Positions 1-11,532 of a stretch of DNA of 64,000 bases are shown here, piece by piece. A model generated the notes under the pieces. It was given only the letters and a program-made list of their open reading frames with translations, was not told the origin of the DNA and made no database searches. This DNA is from Morinoia aosen (lineage: Eukaryota; Arthropoda; Malacostraca; Amphipoda; Talitridae). The DNA is taken from NCBI GenBank assembly GCA_030386875.1, contig CM059570.1, positions 35,641,422 to 35,705,421 on the forward strand, written 5' to 3'. The first letter of the stretch is position 1. Each line of letters opens with the position of its first letter. A program made the position numbers and the translations under genes.

Positions 1-997
1 CTACGGTCAGTTTGGCTAGGCTAGAAGAAGTCATTTTGAAAAACCGGCTTTTCTGCTCTAATACATTTTTAGCCTTTTTGAAAAGTTTAAAGAATGCAAT
101 TGAACCATAATGTGTTACATTTTACTTTAAAATTTATTTCGGGAAAGGTAGTAAAATAATAGAAATCTAATTTGCATATTCCGGTACGTAAATGAACAAT
201 TTACAGAGTGGTACACTTATGTACCACTTCGGAGTCAGCGTGTTAATATGCATTCAATAGTCGTGTTTTTCTCATGCGATTAGGCCAAAAAATGGAAACA
301 GAACAGTAACTTATCGGTGACTTCTTATTTTATCAGACTTCGTGACGTCTCATGGGCTACAAGACGAAACTGAGCCAAAAATAATGTCCAAGTCACAGCG
401 TTTTTCTCCATCTCAGCCCACACCCAGATAAGTTGAACAATTATCAGAACAGATATTCTAGAATTAAATTAAATCGAAACTCAAGTCAAAGCCTGACGCA
501 AACATAAATAAAACTTCCATCATTTCTCACGTTAGAGCTAGGGTGGACGCAATCGATACTTCTAACGTTTGAACAAGTTCATAAACCAAAAATTAACTGA
601 CAATCGTTAACGCCTAATAATCATATCCTCCCTTCGCCGCTTAGAGTTAAACACCAGGAAAAAATTTAGGTAGAAGTAAGCTTAAGGTAAATTCCAAGCT
701 CATGTTGTTACGCTCTTTCTTGGTGCATGAGGATCATCTACAAGTACCAGATAACAAAGAGTGCTGCTAAAGCGTGAGGTCTACCACACTATGGCATGAG
801 ATCTACCTCTAGCTAGTACCTACAATAGCGCGAGGTTAGGTTAGGGATATTATTTATTTCCACACATTTAATTTAGCGATGAACAATTTGTACATCTCAA
901 ACTGCACCTGGACAAGCGATATCTGGCGGTAGACCTCACGCTATAGGAGCACCTAACAAAGTCTGCAGCACTACAAAGAAATGAGAGGTTGACATAC
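1..997 (-). other. Part of Itpr intron 1
   Basis: Inferred intron downstream of the first Itpr exon. It is AT-rich and holds no recognisable exon. At 771-785 and 928-942 there is a perfect 15-base inverted repeat (AGCGTGAGGTCTACC and its complement), with two degenerate direct copies of the same motif between them (about 791 and 829). This is the footprint of a small hairpin-forming repeat about 175 bp long. Confidence 0.45.
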
Positions 998-1098
998 CCG
1001 AGGGTGCTGATGAAGCCGTTGACTTGCCCCTCTGCGAAGAGCGACACGATGTCACCCATCCGCAGGAGAGACGCGCCTCCCACCATCTCGCTCCCCAT
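998..1098 (-). CDS. Itpr: First coding exon of inositol 1,4,5-trisphosphate receptor
   Basis: IP3 receptors are tetrameric calcium-release channels of the endoplasmic reticulum; this exon encodes the extreme N-terminus of the cytosolic ligand-binding/suppressor region. The 33 complete codons start [20 protein letters not shown] and end in a GFISTL stretch, matching the family's N-terminal pattern (G-D-I-V-S-L-Y-A-E-G-x-x-x-G-F-I-S-T-L-G). The ATG is in a strong context (AAG ATG G). The exon ends at a good donor, GG|GTATGT, in phase 2. Exon 2 should begin like LVDD; nothing like it is visible in 1-997, so it lies to the left of the window. A ryanodine-receptor relative is the only serious alternative, and the start fits the IP3 receptor better. 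Confidence 0.78.
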
Positions 1099-4000
1099 CT
1101 TTGGGGAGGAGCTGCGACTAGGGTGGGTTCAACACAGATGGGTCTTGTCTGCACTCTAAATTTCCTGGTGATAAATTCTGCTGGAGAGCTCCTGTTCTGT
1201 AGCTCCAGTATAAGTCACTAACTAATGCACACAAGATGTGACCCTGCTAAAAAACATGTTTTAGTGATGCAAGATAGAATGCATAATTTAAAAATTTACA
1301 TTGGGAAAAATACTTCTCTACAGATTAGGCATATTAATTCAGGAGCTAAATTACAACAGAGATTTTCAGCAAGTTTGTATTGTTTAGAACTAGGCACAAT
1401 TGCAGGGAAAACACTTTCCAGCTTGCAACTAAACTATGAATGGAAACATTGTTTTCAAAGAGGTCAAACTACACCTCATGCAAAGAATTAGTTAAAAAAG
1501 CAAAACTCCTGAAAATTCTTCAGTTCTCCCCCACTGTACTCTTACAAATCATTTCCTACTCCCCTCCATGCAATATACTAACTGCATTAAATTATTTGAA
1601 GTATGTGAAACTTCCAAGATTGCAGCTCAAAAGGTCTGCAACTGAGTGTTGGAGCAGGCATGCAGTGTCAGTTGCAGGACCAGTAAGAATAACTCGACAT
1701 GTAAAGGCTTCACCAAGTTTAATCAAATATTGTTGCAAGCAGTAGGCATCCTGCTCTCATTTTAACATCAACTGAGCTTTGAAAACAAGGGATTTTGAAG
1801 AGAGTCTGCCTGTAAATAATATCCAACAGCTATCACAGTATCTGCTCTCTTTATGCATAGGCTGCGCCTAGCAATATAATTCATCATTATTTTAATGTGA
1901 AAAGTTGAAGATTGTATTCATCAAAAATAATTTCACAGTGCCCATAAATTGCATTAGTTTCCATTTACAAATAAACTAAACATATTTTGGCATATCATAA
2001 AACATTGGCATAATATAAAAATATGCCAAAGGTACAAATACTTCTATGATAATTTGAGGCTTATCTGCTTGCTATAGCAAAATGTTGTGAAGTGATTGCA
2101 CCTGACAACAACAACAGAGTGGTTATTTTGACAGTCTCAACAGAATTTGGGTGATTATCAGTACTAATACACTTAGTGTTGATAAAATTGTTGAATTTTC
2201 AGTTTTCCAATATTCCATACTGTTTTGTCACTTAGATACTAGTGCCACAAATTATTCCAACTTTTTTTAACATTATAGTTTTGATGAAAATTTAAATAAA
2301 AGTTTTCCTAGAAACAGTGAGAGATGCTGGTAGCTAATTTTGATGCAAATAGCAGTCAAGCTCACAACACAGAGGTAGCCCTTTGTAGCTGACCTTCAGT
2401 AAATAAAGCTGTGTACACTTGAGCTGTTAGAATAAGGCTTGATTCTTAATTTAGAAAAATAATTTTAGTTCAAAATGAAAAAGTCAGTCATTTTTGAGGT
2501 TGATGGTCCACTTAAGCCTTACATAACATTTGGCCAACAGTAATTCTGCTTCAAATGAGTTTTACAGAACCCAGCTGTGCAGTGGCAACATCTTGACTTC
2601 AATTTTTGCCCTAAGTTATTTATTAATGGTTTATCTACATGCTTGAATGCATCTGATACAAGGTTTGTTCAACAGTTGTCTCTTAACGTCAAAATGTTCA
2701 AACAGCAATATTTTAACCTCATCTCATTCAGCAATTGTAGTTAGCACATGATAGACAATTGAAAATGCAAAGTTACATTAAAATATCAATGCTCCTTAAG
2801 CATTACTCAAAAGTATAAGCAAATTAAACACCAATATAAATCATAGCAAAAAATTCTTTTCCTAATAGAAGAAGTAATTAAACAGTTTCCTGCTATGTCT
2901 AGGCAACCTAATGCTGGTTGTGGTACCAGAATACAAAATTTGGCAGCTGCAATATCAAAGATCTGAAAATTAATGCAATACTTTCACATTTAAGGGAAGC
3001 AAATGGTTTTTTGGGGCCCAAAACTAAAAATAAGATTATTGCTTTGAAATGCTCCTAAACCCTTCCTCTATCGCGTAGAAACGTCATTTGTCCTGTGTTG
3101 GCAACCCAAACCCCCATAATTACCCCCTTCCTTGCAGTTGCGCTTAGAGAGACCAGCTGCGGCTCTGCTTAGCTAGGGTTGGTTACTCCAAAGTTTTTTT
3201 TTTTAGACAACTGTCCATTCATTAGAGAGGTTTAGTGGTCTCTTGACCTTCTTAGTGAATGGTTTTGGGCTTGCCCGTCCTGTGAAATGCCTAGAATATT
3301 AAATGCAGCTGTTCACTCCGGCCAAAGATGCTTTTTCAACTTTGAGGAGCAATTCCAGCTACAGTTTTTCATCTATGGAGGAAATCTTGTTTGCATCGTA
3401 AAGATTAAGGTGAGTACTACAAATTTCTGAAGTAGTTTTTTGATAAGTTGATTAAAAATTTTTTATTGTAACAAAATTGGGTTTTTGAAAATTCTAAATT
3501 TTGTAAAAAAAATTCTGAAGCGACATAAAAAAACTAGGCTTCCACAGTGCCTGCCCCTAACGACTGTTGACCCATCAGCACCCATCGGTGCTCATCAGCT
3601 TCAGCTAATCTTTGTCGCAATTTCCACTGGGTGTTCCTATCACTTCAAGGACGTATAACCAAGCGCAAAAATGCACAACTGAGCTGTCAAAATGCATACA
3701 GCTTAGCCTCATTGCCTGTCCTCAACGCTAGGCCTCAACAGCAACTACCTCACCATCTGAACATACTTAATAGTATCGTTTGAACTACTTTCTCTTTAGG
3801 GAGAGGGTACTTGTAGTGCCCTACCTTAGTTACCCCTCAAAATCTTGTTCTAGTCTTTTCATGTTCAGTAATCATGATCAGTAAAATTGAAGTATACTTC
3901 CTTGCACGGATGACTAAATACGTTTTCTATGTAGATTAATGCCTGTACAGAATGTATTTACAAATGAAAACAACTGGACACATTAATTTGAAAAATATCA

Positions 4001-5100
4001 GCCATTTTGATCAGCATCCCATTTACATCCAGCGTGCTCCACCTTAGCGCCAAACTAACTAGCAGGGTGCTGCATATGGCATGCAAAGATGATGCTAGGT
4101 TGTGTCAAATTAACTTTAATTTGGAAAGACATGGTTCAGCTTTAATAGTACATTCAAGTGCTGTATCAGGTTTTTTGAGTTTCTTGCCTGCAAAAGATCA
4201 ATTTTATATGGAAGATAACTCTGCAACTATTTTAGTTGTTCATATTCTGCTTATCAAAATGACCAATATCACCAGAATAAGTTATTTGCAAAAGATGCAA
4301 TGCACACACTAGTAATGAAAAAGTGTATATTAAGCAAAATAATCTTGTATAAAGAGTCATTCCAGAGATGTACTTTTCCTGTAATTTTTGCTGCAAAGCA
4401 AGTACTATTTTTGACATCATTCCTAGCTTCGATTTTTCTACACTTGATTAGCAATTGCTTATTCACATTTTTGTGAGATTGATCAAAAATGTATCACTAT
4501 TGAATGTTTAAACTAGAAAATTGTCATCTTTTAATTAGCATAACAAAGTATTTTTACCAGCTATCTAGATGATCTGAAATTAACATTAAATGCGAATTAA
4601 TATGTTTTATTTTTTTTGCTTTTTGCACCAATATAACTTAAACTAACATGAAACCCAAAAATTTAAGGTTCTATCTCAGACACTTTTGTTAAGGGGAAAA
4701 CCCTTGCATTCAGTACTACATTTTAATATGAAGGATGTGGTAATAAAATAAAATATCCAATTTATATGATTTGCTACAATCAAAATTAAAACAAGCTAGG
4801 CAAAAATGGAGGTCAATGTGCAGTTTTATACGCTCACTGATATTAAAAATTCAGTTTCAAAGAGTCACTAAAGAAACGCATTTAAAAACGCTTTACATGA
4901 ATGACATTCTGCTTGCTGATGCGTTATTTTTGAGTTATTCAACTTTGAAATTTTGGTCTTCCATAGCAGTTCCTGTCAGTTGCATGCTTGAGCCGGAGCT
5001 GTTAGAGTAAGTTTGGGTACTTTAAATTAATATTAGAAAATTAGTGTCCACAGCAAACTGAAATGCAATTATGCAAGCTGATGAGTACATTTCAAATTTT
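1099..5100. other. AT-rich upstream region, no gene recognised
   Basis: Upstream of the Itpr start codon. Bases 1,099 to about 1,170 read as a plausible 5' UTR with CAG-type acceptor sequences nearby. The remainder is AT-rich, with scattered short ORFs that resemble nothing I know. Around 3,040-3,420 the base composition is less AT-rich; a possible degenerate exon at 3,309-3,409 is discussed in the findings. From about 4,780 to 5,130 there is a diverged copy of the repeat that forms the fold-back at 5,160-5,945. Confidence 0.4.
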
Positions 5101-5159
5101 TATGTTAAAAGTTAGAATTTGTATACTGCATGCTAAGGAGCAAATTTCAATTTGAAGAA

Positions 5160-5945
5160 CACGGCATGGGATTTGTTGAATTGATCTACTTCCATTTTGG
5201 TCAATATGCAGTTTAATACATTCACAGAAATTAAAAATCCGTTCCAAAGAATCACTAAAGAAACAGATTTAAAAGTTTTACTAGAACGACAATCTGCTCT
5301 CTGATGCGTCATTTTCTAGTTATTCATGTTTGAATTTTTGTTTTCCATTGCAGTTGCGTTGCCCGCTTGAGCCGTTAGAGTACGCTTGGGTACTTTGTAG
5401 TTTATTATTAGCCAACCCCGCGGAGCCTGAATTCACTTCTAGAATGTTTTGGTTAATAACACAATAAAAGTAATCACCCAAAAATATTGGCAGGACTGGG
5501 GTAGTGAATACTGAAATCAATATGCAGTTGACATCAGTTTCAATATGGCAGCACCGTAGAACATTAGCAAAACCGTAGGAGTGAACGCCGTAGATTTAAG
5601 TATTCAATACTCCAGTCCCGCTGATATTTTTGAGTGATAACCTTTAGTGTGTAATTAACTAAAACACCCTAGAAGTGGGTTCAGGCTCCGCAGGCTTTGC
5701 GGGGCCTGCTAATAATAAATTACAAAGTACTCAAGTGTACTTTAACGGCTCAAGCACGCAACGCAACTGCTATGGAAGACAATTCTTCTTTAGTAATTCT
5801 TTGGAACGGAATTTTTAATTTTTGTGAGCGTATTAATCTGCATATTAACCAAAATGGAAGTAGATCAATTCAACAAATTCCATGCCGTATTCTTCAAATT
5901 GAAATTTGCAGCACCCCTCCTTAGCATGCAGTATACAAATAGGTA
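5160..5945. repeat. Imperfect palindrome (fold-back repeat)
   Basis: The left arm (about 5,160-5,515) is the diverged reverse complement of the right arm (about 5,592-5,945), with a loop of roughly 75 bp. Matching landmarks include TTGAATTGATCTACTTCCAT against ATGGAAGTAGATCAATTCAA, and the blocks around GCAGTTGCGTTGC / GCAACGCAACTGC. A third, direct copy of the left arm lies at about 4,780-5,130. There is no coding capacity. It is either a non-autonomous DNA element or two copies inserted head to head. Confidence 0.7.
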
Positions 5946-5987
5946 AATGTTGAATGTTTGCCAGAAATCAATTTTCGAGTTTTTGGT

Positions 5988-6210
5988 GCCTAAACATAGT
6001 TTATTAGATAGAAATAAACAAGTTTTCTTCTATGCACTTTCCGTCGCAAATAAGTATTTTACGGGTTATAGCGGTAATTGACTTACCGCAACTCTAGCGT
6101 TTGAAGCGGAGACAAATTTATCGAGTGCATCATATGGTAACACTGCAATGGACTCTCCCTTCTGACGCGCTCGAATGACCGAGCGCATTCCCGCCATCTA
6201 AGACGAAAGT
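5988..6210 (+). repeat. Composite dispersed repeat, plus-oriented copy
   Basis: Unit 1 (about 5,988-6,080) carries CCTAAACATAGTT...TTCTATGCACTTTCCGTC...GTTATAGCGG. Unit 2 (about 6,081-6,210) carries CTTACCGCAACTC...GCATTCCCGCCATC. The same two units recur in reverse orientation at about 9,330-9,560 and 10,150-10,355. It is non-coding and is probably a non-autonomous transposable element family. Confidence 0.65.
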
Positions 6211-6966
6211 TAACATATCGCATTATTTTTGGATGATGATTTTCATTATCAACTAAAAAGATCCTAGAAGTGGGTTCAGGCTCCGCGGGTTGAGCTAATA
6301 ATAAATTACACATTATTCAAATGCATTCATAACAGTTCAATCGCACAAAAAATAAAACCTACCACTCTAACTCATAAAATAATTATTTGCAGCAAAAAGT
6401 GTAAAGAAGAAAAGTAGTTTATTCTGATATTATTATGATTCAAGCAGAAAATTTCAATAATCGATTAGGGTAGTTATAAGGATCGCGGACACTGAAGCAT
6501 ACCGGACACTTTCGTTCTATTTGTTTCTATTGGCGCACTTCGTAGATTCTGTGCATCGACAGTGACAGGTTCGTATAAGTGATACTTCATTTCTCGTTTA
6601 AAAGTGGTTAATCATAATAAAATAAGTTTCGAACGTATGAAAATTGCATCTAATTACGTACCGACTACACATTGCTGTAATTTCTGCCAAAAAAAATAAG
6701 GATAGACCGCAAGAAAGATGAAATTCAAGTGTGAAGGTGTTGCTCATTCAAACGATCTTGCCGCCATATTGAAGCTCGAGTGTCGTGTTTGTTATATTGA
6801 AATGTTTATAGCGCCATGTATTGTACACAGAACACAATTTTGATGTGTCCGGGAACCTTAAAAATTTTATCATCATTTTAGGTGTCCGGACGCCAGGTGT
6901 CCGGTAATAATCAGGTCTGAAGTATATCGGACATATTATGAATTTACCCATTTATATCTTTATTAG

Positions 6967-8100
6967 ATGGCCCCTAAATGGAAGAAGCCAGTGTATAACG
7001 AAGAGCAGTTACTTAGTGCAGTGGCAGCCATTAAAAATGGAATGTCGTACCGCAAGGCTTCAGAAAAGTATGTAATTCCGAAGTCCACATTGAGTGACAA
7101 GATCGGAGAAAAAACTGCACTCTCAATAGAGCGACTTGGTATGTTTAGAAGCCATACAGTTTACATAATTCACCCTAGATGAAAATGAACACAATAATTT
7201 AGTTATTATATTGATGATTGATACCCAGGCAATGCAAAATTTGTTCAATAGTTGTATATATATCACATTTTATACGCTTTGTAATGCGTTTTTACGACAC
7301 TATATGTATCAATCCTGCTTTAAATATTTGTTTGTTGCCTACAAATGCCTGCAGTATGCTGCACATAAAAAGTATTTGCAGAATTGGGGCATATTGACAC
7401 TAATATTTTTACTTTTGTCATGTCTATTACAAGGCCAACATCAAGGCAGATCAAGAAACCCGGCTCGTAAACTGGGTCGTGACTATGGCCAAAATTAGTT
7501 ATGGATTGCCTAGGAAAGAAATTCCATTAGTCGTCAAAGATCTTCTTGACCAGGCAGAGGCTAATGGGTACGAAATTCCAGCAGAAAAAAAAATCCAAGA
7601 TAACTTGCCGAGTTCAACATGGATTTATGCCTTTTTGAGGAGACACCCTGAGGTTTCAGCTAGACTCCCTGAAAATCTCAGTACCCAAAGGGCTGCTGTC
7701 ACTAAAGAAACCATCAAACAATGGTTCGAAAATTTTGAGAATTTCTTGGAGTCGGAGCATCAGCTCAATGCGAAGGAGTTTTTGGTTCGAGATAATGCTC
7801 ATCGAGTTTTTAACTTAGATGAAAGCCGATTTCCGCTCCAAGGAACCAGCGGCAAGATTCCCATAATTAAGGAGAAAGGCGCAAAATGCGCATACAGGCT
7901 TGCTCCAGAGTCGAAGGAACAAGTTACAGTGCTAGCATGTGTCTCAGCTTCAGGGAGTTACGCTAAGCCTTACGTAATATTTCCAGGACAGCGCCAACCT
8001 AAATACAACTTCAGGCGTAAACGAAGATGATTTTGACGTTGGATTCACTCCGAACAAATAGATATCGTCTGATTCATTCTTTTGCTGGATTTTTTTGCTG
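6967..8100 (+). pseudogene. Tigger/pogo-like (Tc1-mariner superfamily) transposase, broken
   Basis: Exon 1 (6,967-7,138) encodes a psq-type helix-turn-helix beginning MAPKWKKPVYNEEQ. A donor GTATGT at 7,139 and an acceptor GGCAG at 7,449 define a 311-bp intron and restore an Asp codon across the junction. Exon 2, from 7,450, reads QETRLVNWVVTMAKIS, followed by a CENP-B-type DNA-binding region (SSTWIYAFLRRHPEVSARLP). It then gives the start of the DDE domain with the first catalytic Asp in VFNLDESRFPL, and YVIFPGQRQPKYN. Near 8,013 a small indel shifts the frame; the correct continuation (GVNEDDFDVGFTPN) is visible in another frame before the sequence decays at about 8,060. The rest of the DDE domain is absent, so it is inactive. 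Confidence 0.8.
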
Positions 8101-8815
8101 GAACCAATTGAGGATTGAATAAAATGTCAACCATCATGGAATTGTATATTTTACCCATGTTCAGCCTAAAAACATGCTTTTTATATAAATATTTGTATCC
8201 AATAAGATCTCAACTGCCTCTGTCACCATTATTTTGGATGCAAATTTGGTGTAAACTATATATTTTCTTCGTCAATTATCTACAACTGAAATCACCAAAT
8301 CGAACCATTTCAAGTACCGAACTGAAAGAAATATACGCTAATAAAATTTAGTAAAAATGCGTATTGGCTATCAAATTAAATATATATAAAACTAATATGA
8401 ATTAAATTAATAAAAGGATACAATGCTCATTTAAATTCATACGTTTTCGAACTGTCCAAGGCCTTTAAACAGACACTGTCAAGTGTCCGGAGACTGTTAG
8501 CCGGACATCATTCAACTGTTCGTTAAGTTTCGTTTATTCTTCAACTGTCCGCCAAAGCACTAAAATCACCCATTTTGCGGGCTATTTTAAAATTAGGATT
8601 ACTGAATGAATTTCCACCCAAAGTCACCGAAACTTCATAAATGTCTTCTGGCATCATTTGTTATTAGTTTTATGGCACCAGGTTTACGCTGGACTTTGTG
8701 ATTTGGCGGTTAAAGTGTGTTCAGATGAAGACGTTGGAAACGTCCGTTATCTTTATAAGTACCCTAGTAGCTGTTTATTTGATCGCATTAGTCATCAGAG
8801 ACGAAAATTAACATA

Positions 8816-9010
8816 CCGCTATAACTCGTAAAATAGTTTTTCCGACAGAAAGTGCATAGAAGAAAACGGGTAAATGTGGAGGAGAGGACCATAATTGATT
8901 TCTCACTTTTTGGTGCCTAAACATAGCTAATTGGATGCAAATAAACAATATTTTATCTATGCACTTTTCGTCTGCAAATGAATATTCAACGAGTTATAGC
9001 GGTAGGTTTT
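8816..9010. repeat. Hairpin formed by two opposed copies of dispersed repeat unit 1
   Basis: A minus-oriented copy (about 8,816-8,890, CGCTATAACTCGTAAAATA...GCATAGAAGAAAAC) is followed by a plus-oriented copy (about 8,921-9,005, CCTAAACATAGCT...TATGCACTTTTCGTC...GTTATAGCGG). Together they form a fold-back of about 195 bp. Confidence 0.65.
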
Positions 9011-9114
9011 GTTTTGGTAGAGTATATTTGGATACTTTTTAATTTATTATTTGCCGGCTACGTGGAGCCTGAACCCACTTCTTGGATCTTTTAGGATAAA
9101 TGTTGAGGATTAAC

Positions 9115-9660
9115 CAGGAATGGATTTTCCACTTTTCAAATCCTAAACATAGTTAATTAGATCAAAATGAACAAGTTTTCTTTTATGCACTTTCAGTCGT
9201 AAATGAGTAGTTTACAAATTAAAGCAGTAGGTTTAGTTTTGTCTTTGATGACGAATGCACTCAAATAAACAACTACTCATTGATTTTTGAATTATTGTTG
9301 CCAAATATAACAAATTATAGCGGTATGTGAACTTGTGTCTTGGATGGCGGGAATGCGCTCGAGCATTCAAGCGGGTAGGAAGGGAGCGTCTATTGCAGTG
9401 TTGCCATACGACGCGCTTGATGAGTAACTTCCCGCTTCAAACACTCGAGTTGCGGTAACTAATTTGCAGCTATAACTCGTAAAATACTCATTTCAGATGG
9501 AAAGTGCTTTGAAGAAAACTTGTTTATTTTGATCTAAACAACTATGTATAGGCATCAAAAAGTGGGAAATTGTTTATGGTCCTCTCTTCCACATTTACCA
9601 AAACTTGTTTATTTTAATTTAATCAACTATGTTTAGGCACCAAAACTTAAAACTTGATTA
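9115..9660. repeat. Fold-back repeat cluster
   Basis: A plus-oriented unit 1 (about 9,134-9,230) is followed by minus-oriented unit 2 (about 9,330-9,460) and minus-oriented unit 1 (about 9,465-9,560), with a further partial copy to about 9,660. The outer units can pair as a stem with a loop of about 230 bp. No ORF of interest is present. Confidence 0.6.
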
Positions 9661-9876
9661 CTGGCAAACACTCAACATTTACCTACAAATTTCAACTTTT
9701 TATATCAAAACTCAAAATGTACTTATTAGCTTGAATATTTGCATTATTTCATTTTGCTGCAGAAATTAATTTTCTTATTCTGAAACTCAAGCATTTATTT
9801 ATCTATGACATATTTTTTCCTCTTTAAAGTTAAGGGTAAATCTGAAGGATATGTCAGCTATCGATTTTCCAATTTT

Positions 9877-10390
9877 TAGTGCCTGAACCTAATTAATTGA
9901 ATCAAAATAAACAAGTTTCCTTCTATGCACTTTCTGTCTCAAATGAGTATAAATGAGTATTTTACAATTTATAGGGGTAGGTTTAACTAGTTTTGTCCTT
10001 GATGACAAATGCGCACGAATAAACAGCTACTCATTGATTTTTGAATTTTTGTTGCTTGAATCATGGTAACATCAAAATAAACAACTTTTCTTCTATACAC
10101 TTTTTTCGTCAAATGAGTATTTAACAAGGTATAGCTGTAGGTTTGGTTTCGTCTTTGATGACGACGCGCTGGAAGCGAGTGTGCATTGCAGTGTTGCTGT
10201 CCGACGAGCTCCTTGAATTACTTGCCGCATCAAACACTGGAGTTGCGGTAAGTCATTTACCGCTATAACTAATAAAATACTCATTTGAGACGGAAAGTGC
10301 ATAGAAGAAAACTTGTTTATTTTGATCTTATTAACTATGCTTAGGCATCAAAATATACAAAATCGATAACTTACATATCCTTCAGATTTA
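9877..10390. repeat. Further copies of the dispersed fold-back repeat
   Basis: Plus-oriented unit 1 copies lie at about 9,877-9,985 and 10,065-10,140. Minus-oriented unit 2 plus unit 1 follow at about 10,150-10,355. The copies differ by scattered substitutions, so they are old. Confidence 0.6.
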
Positions 10391-11532
10391 CCAAGTTAAG
10401 AATCAAACCAGTGCATTTAGGGCCATCAGCTGTTAATATTCATGTAAAATAATAACATGCGTAAATTTTCATATAATATTCCCTCATATTTAATTTATAG
10501 AGAGTGTTTGGTCATACCTGAGTTCAACATGACTGCATACCAATGAAAACTTCAATTTAACTTTGATAGTTGAACATTAACACATAAAAATATGTAATAG
10601 AAAATTAAAAGCAATTTTCTAGAGCAGTAACAAATAACATGAAAAAAATGATACCTAGGCCAAGCAAGTCATTCTGTACTTCAACTTTTTCTACACCATT
10701 CTTGCCTAATTCTGCAGCTACATTACACGGAGTAACGCATAACTCACACTAATGCTAGTTTATAAAATTATAAATCGGCTTAAATTACAGATGATTGAAC
10801 TAGTTACACATAGGCTAATGGATAATTCATCAGACTAAATTTCTACAGAAATTTATAGGTTTTAGGTTTTTACAGTAATAAGTACACCGTTATAATAATT
10901 TGCTCATTATGAACTGACAAAATAACACTCAATTGCAAAGCACTCCATAAATCCATCTTTTTTTATCGTCAAATGCATCACATTTCACCTACACGCAACA
11001 GGTGCCGCTTGCAACTGAGATTACATCGCCCATAGGTCCAACTTTTATTTTCCCGATTTTTCGTGATAACACCGAAACCTCCCTGAAAATCCAACACAGA
11101 TTACCCTAAGTTTGAATGGCACTCAGTTTGGCACTCTGGGATTAAAATGCTAAAATGAATAATTTTAGAACATAGAAAACAAAATTATGTTGTTTTAAAA
11201 AGAATTTTCTGTGTACATTTTTTTGCTGAACAGTTTTAAGTCATAGAAGAAATTCTTTGAGCAACAGAATTAACACGGTCGAAATGAGAGCTCGATATCA
11301 ATAAATCATGCTCGAGTTGATGCCTTTGCCAATGAATTATCGCTCACTAATTAATTGCAATAATAAGATATATGTATGTTAGAAGATTAGGGTTAAAAAA
11401 TACATGGTAAGGCCTAAGGGTTTGAGGTTTAATACTAGCAAAGGGTTTTAACAGTAGTTCACGCAAATAATGTTTTTTTGGTAAACTGTTAAATGCTCAT
11501 AACAACTCTTATTTATAAGAGATGGATGTGAA
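10391..11532. other. AT-rich intergenic DNA, nothing recognised
   Basis: No coding potential, RNA gene or clear repeat was seen here. It ends at the 4-bp target duplication (TGAA, 11,529-11,532) of the solo LTR. Confidence 0.4.

Noticed and set aside
836..850. GGTTAGGTTAGGG resembling insect telomere repeat TTAGG
   Set aside because: Only two units, internal to a gene-bearing region; consistent with chance or with the local repeated motif.
8115..8351. 78-codon ORF after the Tigger remnant as its C-terminal part
   Set aside because: No DDE-domain residues or similarity to the rest of a pogo transposase were found in it.
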